A stretch of DNA of 23,308 bases from the NCBI GenBank assembly GCA_038237515.1, contig JBBRYP010000067.1, positions 1 to 23,308 of the forward strand. The letters run 5' to 3'. Below are positions 14,076 to 21,022 of the stretch, piece by piece. A program made the position numbers and the translations under genes. The notes below the pieces were generated by a model that was given only the letters and a program-made list of their open reading frames with translations, was not told the DNA's origin and did no database searches. This DNA is from JBBQDZ01 sp038237515 (GTDB lineage Bacteria > Actinomycetota > Thermoleophilia > Gaiellales > Gaiellaceae). Every line of letters begins with the position of its first letter. Positions within the stretch are counted from its first letter, which is position 1.

Positions 14076-15488
14076 CTACGGGAGCCGGTAGATGTCGAGC
14101 ACCCCGGAGGTCTCGTGCGAGTTGGCATTTCCTTCCGGCAGCGCAATCCGCCCGTCGGTGACGATCGGGCTGTTCCAGTGGCCCGCGCCCGCGGAAAGGA
14201 TCGTCACCAGCTTCCCGGTCGTCGGCCGGTAGGCGGCCAGGCCGCTGCCACCTGGGTCGTAGACGTAGAGGAGGCCGCCGGCGACGACAGGCGAGGTGCC
14301 GCCACGGCTGGACGACCATGCCTTGTGCAGACGCCCGGAGGTGAGCCGGTAGGCGGCTGTCGCGTCGAAGTCCGCGACGAAGAGCCAGGTCACGCCCGCG
14401 CTCCGCCAGGCGGCGGGAGCGCTGAAGAGACCGGAGCTGCTCGGCGTCGAGACGGTCTGCACCTCGCCTCCGGTGGTGGCCCCGGCGCCCGTCGAGTGGC
14501 CGTTCAGCCGCCGCAGGTCGAGCAGCCGCAAGCGGCCATCCTTTCCGGACTGGGTCGCGAGACCGGCGGAGAGGAGCGCCGGCCCAGTGCTGCCGAGGTC
14601 GACGTCCTGCGAATCGAGGTCCGACTGCGTCCGGGGCGTCCAGTTCTGGAGCAGGCGCGAGGCGTCGGGCGCGAGCATCAGCACGCTGTCGCCCCAGTAG
14701 CGCCGCCCGTCCCACTTGCCGTCGCCCGTCGCCACCAGCAGGTTCCCCGTCGCCGGATCGACGACGACGCCCGAGCGCGCCCAGATCGCCGACCCGCTCT
14801 CGGGGCACGAGCCCGGGTCGAGCAAGCCGCGCCGATCGCTGCAGAGGGAGTTCCACACGTTGACGAGCCTTCCCGAGCGGGCGTCGATCGCGGCCACGTG
14901 GCCCTGGTAGGGCGGCGCGTCGCCGACGTATCCGCCGGTGGCGACGAGCACGAGCCCGCGCGAGAAGTTGAGCGACGGCGCAATCTTCTCGCGCGTCGGG
15001 AGGCGGGTGACGGCGACGGGCCAGCCGCCGGCCTCGCGGCCGGTCGCGACCGAGAGCTTGTGGATGCGACCGTCCGGAGAGGCGGAGTAGAGAGAGCGGC
15101 GGGACGGGTCGGCGACGGGCGTCGAGTTGGTGATGCGGTCGGAGCCCGCCCAGCTCGCGTAGCCGCCGGGAGTGAAGCGCCAGAGGATCGCGCCCGTGTC
15201 GGCGTCGATCGCGAGCGTCTTGCCGTAGGTGGTCGTGACGAAGAAGGTGTCGTGGCGCCGGCCGTGCACCGGGACGCTCCGGAGGTAGATCGGCGAGGAG
15301 TCGACCGTCCCGTCGAGCCTCACCTGCCGCCGCTTCAGACGGCTGACGTTCGAGGCCGCGAGGCCGGTCGCCGCAGGGCCGCTCCCGCGGCGTGCCGCGT
15401 CGTAGCCGAAGCGGGTCCAGTCGCCTCCCTGCTGCCCGCCGCTCCCGGCGATGAGCAGCGCGGCGAGCGCCGTGACGAGCCCGGTCAG
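14076..15488 (-). CDS. Exported PQQ-like beta-propeller protein, probable CTG start, 470 aa
   Basis: Repeated blade-like units are visible, such as LAIDADTGAILWRF, IHKLSVATGREAGGW, VAAIDARSGRLVNVW and LAAYRPTTGKLV, typical of PQQ-binding-like (YVTN/BamB-type) propellers. Enzymatic PQQ-dehydrogenase residues cannot be confirmed. The N-terminus, read from CTG at 15488, is LTGLVTALAALLIAGSGG, a signal-peptide-like hydrophobic segment without a positive charge. No ATG, GTG or TTG exists between the trkA-like stop and the propeller; the next candidates upstream lie far inside trkA in a shadow frame. The CTG overlaps the upstream TGA as CTGA. Last gene of the permease/TrkA cluster; a link to cation transport is not evident from its sequence. 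Confidence 0.82.
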   Translation of the reverse strand: MTGLVTALAALLIAGSGGQQGGDWTRFGYDAARRGSGPAATGLAASNVSRLKRRQVRLDGTVDSSPIYLRSVPVHGRRHDTFFVTTTYGKTLAIDADTGAILWRFTPGGYASWAGSDRITNSTPVADPSRRSLYSASPDGRIHKLSVATGREAGGWPVAVTRLPTREKIAPSLNFSRGLVLVATGGYVGDAPPYQGHVAAIDARSGRLVNVWNSLCSDRRGLLDPGSCPESGSAIWARSGVVVDPATGNLLVATGDGKWDGRRYWGDSVLMLAPDASRLLQNWTPRTQSDLDSQDVDLGSTGPALLSAGLATQSGKDGRLRLLDLRRLNGHSTGAGATTGGEVQTVSTPSSSGLFSAPAAWRSAGVTWLFVADFDATAAYRLTSGRLHKAWSSSRGGTSPVVAGGLLYVYDPGGSGLAAYRPTTGKLVTILSAGAGHWNSPIVTDGRIALPEGNANSHETSGVLDIYRLP

Positions 15489-16162
15489 CGCTTCAGCAGC
15501 GCCCGGCGCAGCTCGTCCTCCTTGCCGGGCTGCAGGATCGCGAGCACCTGATCGCCGGGCCTGAGCTCCGTCGACCCCACCACGTTCTGCGCCTGGCCGC
15601 CGCGCATCACGGAGATGACCTTCACGTCTTCCGGGAGGCGCAGCCGGTCGATCGACTTGCCGGCACACGGAGCGTCCTTGTCGATCTGAACCTCGACGAT
15701 CTCGAGGTTCTCCTTGCGCAGCTCGAGCAGGTGGATCAGATCGTGCTCGGGCACCTCGTGCTCGATCAGCGCCATGATGTTCGAGGTCGCACACACCGTG
15801 GGCGAGATCCCGAGCAGGTCGAAGTGGGCCTGGTTGCGCGGGTCGTTCACGCGCGCGATCACCTTGGCGACTCCGTACTTCTCGCGCGCGATCTGACAGA
15901 TCACCATGTTGTCCTCGTCGTCGCCGGTCGCCGCCACGAGGATGTCGGGGGGCCGGGCGATCCCCGCGCGCTCGAGGATGTGGAGCTCGGTCGCGTCGCC
16001 GTGCTGGACCTGATGGTCGAACTCCGCCTCGAGCTTGTCGAAACGGTCGCGACGCTGCTCGATGAGCGTCACCTCGTGCCTGGAATGGCCCTGGCGGTCC
16101 TGGAGCAGGACGCGCGCAAGGTTCGCGCCGACCTTGCCGCCGCCTGCGATCAGGATGTACAT
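15485..16162 (-). CDS. trkA: TrkA-family protein with RCK N and C domains, 225 aa
   Basis: The N-terminal Rossmann fold has GGGKVG (7-12) for NAD(H)/nucleotide binding, acidic residue Glu near the end of strand two, and DDEDNMVICQIAREKYG, all typical of TrkA/KtrA. The last 75 residues form a TrkA_C (RCK-C) domain, ending in LRPGDQVLAIL. Such cytoplasmic subunits gate potassium transporters in response to nucleotides. ATG start, 4 bp after the preceding trkA-like gene. The pair following an APC permease mirrors the CeoB/CeoC-permease group known in mycobacteria. Confidence 0.92.
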   Translation of the reverse strand: MYILIAGGGKVGANLARVLLQDRQGHSRHEVTLIEQRRDRFDKLEAEFDHQVQHGDATELHILERAGIARPPDILVAATGDDEDNMVICQIAREKYGVAKVIARVNDPRNQAHFDLLGISPTVCATSNIMALIEHEVPEHDLIHLLELRKENLEIVEVQIDKDAPCAGKSIDRLRLPEDVKVISVMRGGQAQNVVGSTELRPGDQVLAILQPGKEDELRRALLKR

Positions 16163-16166
16163 GGGA

Positions 16167-16625
16167 CTACCCCGCGACCTTCACGCGCTGGATGTTCTCC
16201 GGGGGCCGGAACTCGCACGCGCGAACCGCATCGGTGAGGACGGAGATGGCGTTCGAGGTTGGGCAGATCGTCCGCAGCCCCCGAGCGGCGTAGAATTCCG
16301 CCCGGGCCGGGTCGAGAATCCGGACGACGACGCAGTTCACGTCGAAGCGCTTCTGGGCGACCTGGCCGATGACGATGTTCGTGTTGTCGCCGTCCGTCGC
16401 GACGACGACCGCGGCGGCCGGATCGTCCTTGTCGTCGATCCCGGCCTCGCGCAGCACGTCGACGTCCATGCCGTGGCCGACGATGTAGCTGCCGGCCCAA
16501 TGGTCGCCGAGGCGCGCGAGCGCCTCCTCCCGCTCGTCGATCACTGTCACGTCCCAGCCGGTCCGTTGGAGCTGCTTCGCGACGCTCGATCCCACGCGCC
16601 CGCACCCGATCACGATCGCCTTCAC
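16167..16625 (-). CDS. TrkA N-domain-only protein, 152 aa
   Basis: Rossmann fold with GCGRVG (7-12), VIDEREEALARL after strand two and ATDGDNTNIVIGQVAQKRF, characteristic of the TrkA/KtrA N domain. The TrkA_C domain is absent, so it probably forms a hetero-oligomer with the larger TrkA protein encoded 4 bp downstream. The GTG at 16625 was chosen because the fold begins there; a TACGCT box lies 7 bases upstream and no ribosome binding site is seen. It may therefore have its own leaderless promoter in the 29-bp gap after the permease gene. Confidence 0.9.
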   Translation of the reverse strand: MKAIVIGCGRVGSSVAKQLQRTGWDVTVIDEREEALARLGDHWAGSYIVGHGMDVDVLREAGIDDKDDPAAAVVVATDGDNTNIVIGQVAQKRFDVNCVVVRILDPARAEFYAARGLRTICPTSNAISVLTDAVRACEFRPPENIQRVKVAG

Positions 16626-16632
16626 GGAAATC

Positions 16633-16638
16633 AGCGTA
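16633..16638 (-). promoter_or_regulatory. TAnnnT box before the TrkA N-domain gene
   Basis: TACGCT, 7 bases before the GTG at 16625. A TTGAGC lies 14 bases further upstream, a short spacing for a -35. Possible internal leaderless promoter in the cluster. Confidence 0.35.
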
Positions 16639-16654
16639 GCGGAGTGCGAGGCGC

Positions 16655-18577
16655 TCAAGTACGCGCCCCCTCCTCTTCCAAAACCCCCTGCGGATAGGCG
16701 ATCACCATCACCTCGCAGGCGGCCTTCCGAAGCACGTAGTCGACGGTCGGGCTGAAGAAGCGCGACTGCCGGCGCCACCGGGGCGCCGAGCCGAGCACGA
16801 TCAGATCGGCCCCTCCGCGCTCTGCCTCCGCGACGATCGCCGAACCGATGGCGCGAGATCTGACGATGCGTCGCTCGAGCTCCACGCCGTGCTCGCGCGC
16901 CAGCATCCGCGCCTCCACCAGCGAGGCGCCGGCGCGCTCCTCCTCCTCCAGCAGCTCCGCCTCGAGCGACTTGTCGAGCGGCACCCGGATCACGTGCAGC
17001 GCGCTGATCGTGCTCCCCTGCTCCTCCGCGAGGCGGATCGCCGTCGCGAGCACCTCCTCACCGATCGGGCCGAGCTTCATCGGCACGAGGATCCTCCCGT
17101 AGACGCCCTCCTCGGCCGGAACGAGGTCGGGGACGGCGGCCGGGACGCGCTCGAGCAGCGCCTCGCCGCCCGCGAGGCGAACCGAGACGAAGATGGCCGC
17201 TCCGAACGCGAGCCAGATCGGGCCTGCGACCCGAGCCGCCGGGTGGGTCAGGAGCGACGCGATCCAGATCGCGAACGTGAGCGGCGCGCCCACGAGGGCG
17301 GCGACGGGGACGTCGGTGCCCCGGATCCGCACGTTCCCGGGCGCGCGAAAGGGACGTGCGAGAGCGGGCTCGGTGAAGCGAAGGCGGATGACTGCAAGTT
17401 GGGCGGCAGTGAACGCGAGCAGCACGCCGAAGCTGTAGAGGCTCGCGAGGAAGCGGACCTCCCGGCCGAAGGCGTGCGCGAGGAGGAGCAGGCCCGAGGA
17501 GATGCCGACCGAGGCCGCGATCGAGACCGGCGCGATCAGCGTGCGGCGGTTGAGGACGCCGAAGGCGTGCGGCAGCATGTCGTGCCGTCCGAGCGAGTAC
17601 GCCAGACGGCCCGCTCCCGACATCGACGTCGTCACGGCCAGTCCGAGCACGAGGACGCCGCTCAGGCCGACGAAGACCCGGATCGCGTCGACCACACCAT
17701 TCGGGAGATGCCCGTGGAAGGCGGCGGCCACGCCAACGAGCGGCGCGCGCAGCCAGACGGTTCCGAGCGCCGTCGCCTGGCCGCTCGGCCCGCGGGAATC
17801 CGCGTAGTTCGGGTAGGCGGAGATCCCGATCGCGCCGATCGCGAACGACACGGCGACGGCCGCGCCAAGCCCGACGAAGAGGCTGCGCGGCAGCGTCTTG
17901 CCGGGCTCGCGCGTCTCGGCCGCGAGATTCGAGACCGTCTCGAGGCCCGTGTACGCGAGCATCGCGAGCGGGAGGGCGAAGACGAAGGAGTGCCAGGTGG
18001 GGGCGACGCCGAGGTGAACCCCGCGGCCGAGCGCCGAGGTCGAGAAGACGAGCACCAGGCCGAGCAGGATCAGCAGCAGGTGCACGGCCAGCGCACCCGC
18101 CGCGAGCACGATCGCGATCCTGTAGAGGCCTGGCCGCCGGAACAGCCGGACGAGGCCGATCCCGAAGATCACCCCGATCCCGAGCACGAGGTCCCAGGGG
18201 CTGTGGCGGATCCCGCTCCAGCCGAGGGCGTGGCTCAGGTAGTGCGGAACGAAGAGCGCGGCGAGCGCCATCACGATCAGGTAGTCGAGGAAGAGCACCC
18301 AACCCGTCACGAAGCCGGCGGGATCGTTGAACGCGCGGCGGACGAAGGTCGCCGCACCGCCCGTCTCGGGAATGGCGGCCGTTCCCTCGGCGTAGGAGAG
18401 CGCGACGAGGAGGAAGAGCGCGCCCACGCCCAGCAGGACCCACGGTGTGAAGCCGAGCGCGTACACCGCGACGATCCCGAGCGCGAAGTACAGCGAGGAG
18501 GCGATCTCGCCGTAGGCGACCGAGGCGATCGAGCTGACGCCGAGGCCGGGCCGGAGTCCCTGGAAGCGCCTGGGCAT
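16655..18577 (-). CDS. APC-superfamily permease with C-terminal USP domain, 640 aa
   Basis: About twelve membrane segments in an amino acid/polyamine/organocation fold, starting with the GVSSIASVAYGEIASSLY region (helix 1, unwound motif). A universal-stress-protein-like domain follows from about residue 492 (YGRILVPMKLGPIGEEVL) to LIVLGSAP and the end. KimA potassium transporters of Firmicutes share this permease-plus-cytosolic-domain plan. The neighbouring TrkA genes make ion transport more likely than amino acid uptake, but substrate is unproven. The glycine motif of ATP-binding USP domains is only partly kept. ATG start, 7 bp after the 54-codon gene. Paralogous in layout to the permease upstream. 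Confidence 0.88.
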   Translation of the reverse strand: MPRRFQGLRPGLGVSSIASVAYGEIASSLYFALGIVAVYALGFTPWVLLGVGALFLLVALSYAEGTAAIPETGGAATFVRRAFNDPAGFVTGWVLFLDYLIVMALAALFVPHYLSHALGWSGIRHSPWDLVLGIGVIFGIGLVRLFRRPGLYRIAIVLAAGALAVHLLLILLGLVLVFSTSALGRGVHLGVAPTWHSFVFALPLAMLAYTGLETVSNLAAETREPGKTLPRSLFVGLGAAVAVSFAIGAIGISAYPNYADSRGPSGQATALGTVWLRAPLVGVAAAFHGHLPNGVVDAIRVFVGLSGVLVLGLAVTTSMSGAGRLAYSLGRHDMLPHAFGVLNRRTLIAPVSIAASVGISSGLLLLAHAFGREVRFLASLYSFGVLLAFTAAQLAVIRLRFTEPALARPFRAPGNVRIRGTDVPVAALVGAPLTFAIWIASLLTHPAARVAGPIWLAFGAAIFVSVRLAGGEALLERVPAAVPDLVPAEEGVYGRILVPMKLGPIGEEVLATAIRLAEEQGSTISALHVIRVPLDKSLEAELLEEEERAGASLVEARMLAREHGVELERRIVRSRAIGSAIVAEAERGGADLIVLGSAPRWRRQSRFFSPTVDYVLRKAACEVMVIAYPQGVLEEEGART

Positions 18578-18584
18578 CAGAAGC

Positions 18585-18749
18585 TCATCGGAGCGAAAGG
18601 TACAAGCGGCCTGCGCCGGCGAGGGCGATTGCGGCGCCCAGGAGATACCCCGCGCGCCCGTGGACGATCGCGGTCTCGACGACGATCGTCAGGCCGAGGA
18701 ATATCACCGCGGTCGAGACGACGGCGCTCGCGCGCGTCCGCGGCTTCAC
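18585..18749 (-). CDS. Hidden small membrane protein, 54 aa
   Basis: A GTG at 18749 overlaps the TGA of the upstream permease gene as GTGA and opens a frame to TGA at 18585, 7 bp before the next permease ATG. It fills the gap between the two almost exactly. The protein has a basic start (VKPRTRAS), a first hydrophobic helix (about 9-24), a turn with HGRAG and a second helix (about 34-52) ending LYLSLR. It is a likely two-helix membrane protein. Codons have strong G/C third positions. No family recognised. It could be a small partner of one of the permeases. Confidence 0.7.
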   Translation of the reverse strand: MKPRTRASAVVSTAVIFLGLTIVVETAIVHGRAGYLLGAAIALAGAGRLYLSLR

Positions 18750-20641
18750 GCCGCTCGCTTGCCGGCGACGACCAGGACGCGGGAGGGGCTCGCCTTGAGG
18801 ACGAAGTCGACGGTCTTGCCGAAGATCGGGACGCCGGCTCCCGAGTCACGGCGGCGCGAGGCGCCGATGACGACGAGCTCGGCGTTGCGGCGAGCCGCCT
18901 CGTCGATGAGCGCCTGCCCCGCGCGGCGCGCCCGGAGCAGGCGCGTGACCGCCCGGACGTCGTAGCTCTCGACGATCGCCTGGGCGTCGTCCAGGACCTT
19001 CGTGGCCTCTTCCTCCCCGGGCAGCTGCGCGTCGAGCGGCAGATCGAGCGGAATCTCGAGCACCGTGACGACGACGACGCGCGCGCCGCGATCGGTCGCG
19101 AGTCGGGCAGCCGCCACGAGCGCCTCCTCCGACTCCGCCGTGCGCAGCACGGGCACGAGGATCGTGCGGTACTCGGCGGTCAGCGAGGGGCCGAGGACGA
19201 GTGCGGGCGCGCGCACAGTCTCGCGGAGCGGCTCGTGAACGACGCGTCGACGGTAGACCGCGTAGGCGACGAAGCCGATGGCGAGCCACGCCAGCCCCGC
19301 CCAGCGCGGCCCGGGCTTCTGGATCACCACCGAGAGCCAGGCGAGGGCGGTGCCAAGCCCCCCGAGGATCGCGAAGAGGGGCCAGTCGACCCCGCGGAAC
19401 CGGATGTTCGGACGGGCTCTGAAGACGAGCTCCTCGTCGCGATGGCGGTATCGCATCGCGATCACCGACGCGTGCGCGATCGTGAACGAGAGCATCGCGC
19501 CGAAGGCGTACATGTCGCCGAGGAAGGTCGTCTTGCCCGTCGAGATGACGATGATCGAGACGAGACCAGCAAAGACGACGAGCGACAGCCACGGCGTCTT
19601 GAAGCGCGGGTGCAGGCGGCGAAAGACCTCGGGCAGCTGCCGGTAGCTCGACATCGCGTACGTGATGCGCGAGGCTCCGATCACCCCGGCATTGGTCGCG
19701 ATGAAGAGGATCGTCGCGGCGAGGACGCCGACATAGACCTTCGCAGCCGAGAGCAGGGTTCCGTGCAGCCCGAGGTTCTCGACCAGGCCGAGCACCGGGT
19801 CGTTTTGGAAGCCGCCCTTGTCCGGGCCCAGTCCGAGCCGGGTGACGTAATGGCCCGCCTTGTCGAGGTGGACGGGCAGCGCCGAGAGGGCGACCCAGGG
19901 CAGCGTGAAGTAGATCGCGAACACCGCGATCGCAACCCAGCTGATCGAGCGCGGGATCGCACGCGGCGGATCACGCGTTTCCTCGGCGAGGTTCGAGACC
20001 GTCTCGATCCCGGTGTAGGCGATCATCGCCACGGGGATCGCGAGCAGGAAGTTCGCCCACGACGGTGCGACCCCCAGGTGGATGTTCGCCTGGAGGGTGT
20101 GAGGGCTCAAGATCAGGACGAAGCCGAGTGCGACGAGCAGCAGCTGCGTCGCGAAGTCGACGACGGCGAGAAAGATGTTGAGGCTCGCCGCCTCCTTAAT
20201 CCCGACGACGTTCAGGCCCACGAGCAGGACGATGACGCCGATGCCGCCGAAGATGTCCCAGGGATTGTCTCTGAGCGGCCCCCAGAAGATCGACAGGTAA
20301 TGGGGGACGAAGAAGGCCGAGATGGCGATCGTGATCACGTAGTTCAGCATCTGGGCCCAGGCCGCCCCGAAGGAGACGAGCTCGTTGAACGCGTGGCGCG
20401 CGAAGCTCGACGAGCCGCCGGCCTCCGGGTAGCGGACGGTGCCCTCTGCGTACGTGGCGGCGGTGGCGGCGAAGATCAGGCCGCTGACGACGAAGACCAC
20501 CGGCGTGAGGCCGAGCGCGAGCACGGCCGTGACGCCGAGGGCGTAGTAGATCGAGGAGCCGACGTTGCCGTAGGCGGTCGCAAAGAGCGCGGGAGTTCCG
20601 AGGACGCGCTCCAACCCCTGTTGACGTCGCCGGCGCGGCAC
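18746..20641 (-). CDS. APC-superfamily permease with C-terminal USP domain (second copy), 631 aa
   Basis: Same plan as the permease downstream: about twelve membrane segments with ATAYGNVGSSIYYALG in helix 1, then a USP-like domain from about residue 490 (YRTILVPVLRTAESEEAL) to LVVIGASRRR and GKTVDFVLKASPSRVLVVA. The two copies are clearly related but far diverged. GTG 20641 is the only possible start: an in-frame TAG lies 4 codons upstream. TAGAGT sits 6 bases before it, predicting a leaderless message. First gene of the minus-strand cluster that includes the 54-aa protein, the second permease, two TrkA proteins and the beta-propeller. Cation (K+) transport is inferred from context. Confidence 0.88.
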   Translation of the reverse strand: MPRRRRQQGLERVLGTPALFATAYGNVGSSIYYALGVTAVLALGLTPVVFVVSGLIFAATAATYAEGTVRYPEAGGSSSFARHAFNELVSFGAAWAQMLNYVITIAISAFFVPHYLSIFWGPLRDNPWDIFGGIGVIVLLVGLNVVGIKEAASLNIFLAVVDFATQLLLVALGFVLILSPHTLQANIHLGVAPSWANFLLAIPVAMIAYTGIETVSNLAEETRDPPRAIPRSISWVAIAVFAIYFTLPWVALSALPVHLDKAGHYVTRLGLGPDKGGFQNDPVLGLVENLGLHGTLLSAAKVYVGVLAATILFIATNAGVIGASRITYAMSSYRQLPEVFRRLHPRFKTPWLSLVVFAGLVSIIVISTGKTTFLGDMYAFGAMLSFTIAHASVIAMRYRHRDEELVFRARPNIRFRGVDWPLFAILGGLGTALAWLSVVIQKPGPRWAGLAWLAIGFVAYAVYRRRVVHEPLRETVRAPALVLGPSLTAEYRTILVPVLRTAESEEALVAAARLATDRGARVVVVTVLEIPLDLPLDAQLPGEEEATKVLDDAQAIVESYDVRAVTRLLRARRAGQALIDEAARRNAELVVIGASRRRDSGAGVPIFGKTVDFVLKASPSRVLVVAGKRAA

Positions 20642-20647
20642 GCGGGG

Positions 20648-20653
20648 ACTCTA
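20648..20653 (-). promoter_or_regulatory. TAnnnT -10 box for the APC-USP permease cluster (leaderless)
   Basis: TAGAGT on the minus strand, 6 bases before the GTG at 20641, without a ribosome binding site. No good -35 at 17 bp. Confidence 0.45.
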
Positions 20654-20656
20654 TGC

Positions 20657-20676
20657 CCGGCGCCTACGCGCGCCGG
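20657..20676. repeat. GC-rich hairpin next to the permease promoter
   Basis: CCGGCGC and GCGCCGG form a perfect 7-bp stem with a 6-base loop, 3 bases upstream of the TAGAGT box. It may be an operator for the promoter, or an expression-platform hairpin if transcription starts further upstream. Confidence 0.45.
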
Positions 20677-21022
20677 CTCGAACGGGGGAAACCAGGAGAG
20701 AGGCGGCAGGAACGGGTCCGTCACCAGTTGTGCTCCCACCCACCGCCAACGCTGATTCAACGACAGAAGGGGCAGTTGCCGACGGTGGTTCCCCCGCCGC
20801 CCTTTTTCTCGGGCGAGCATGTCCGGGGACAGACCCTGGACGCGCGGGCTCCGCTAGAGCATCTTGGGCGACGACGATCCGCGAGCGGAGGCGGGCTTGC
20901 CCGCCGGGAGCCCCAGCTACGAGCTAGGCAACGGTGGGACGCCAGTGCGGACGACCGGCCCCAGCCACAGCGACCCTGTCAGAAGCGGTCGCAAGGAGGA
21001 GGCACGTGGGAGAACCAGGGGT

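Larger units (their letters stand above)
20642..21022. other. Intergenic region between hppA and the permease cluster
   Basis: No gene is supported in these 381 bases. It contains several GC-rich hairpins: 20657-20676, 20821-20841 (GTCC/GGAC with an inner GGG/CCC and one mismatch) and 20890-20905 (GGCGGGC-TT-GCCCGCC, perfect). On the minus strand GGCGGCGGG (near 20803) can pair across about 85 bases with CCTGCCGCC (near 20710), enclosing GGGGGAACC and TTGAATC. This could be a structured leader RNA. None of the hairpins has a clear T-run for hppA termination. Confidence 0.45.

Noticed and set aside
16889..20755. Plus-strand open frame of 1288 codons opposite the permeases
   Set aside because: Charged low-complexity translation (Glu/Arg/Asp-rich) antisense to two clear permease genes; typical high-GC antisense shadow.
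20701..20820. Definite c-di-AMP riboswitch call
   Set aside because: Only two short strings fit; key conserved segments are missing and a leaderless promoter sits at the gene start. Kept as a low-confidence finding only.
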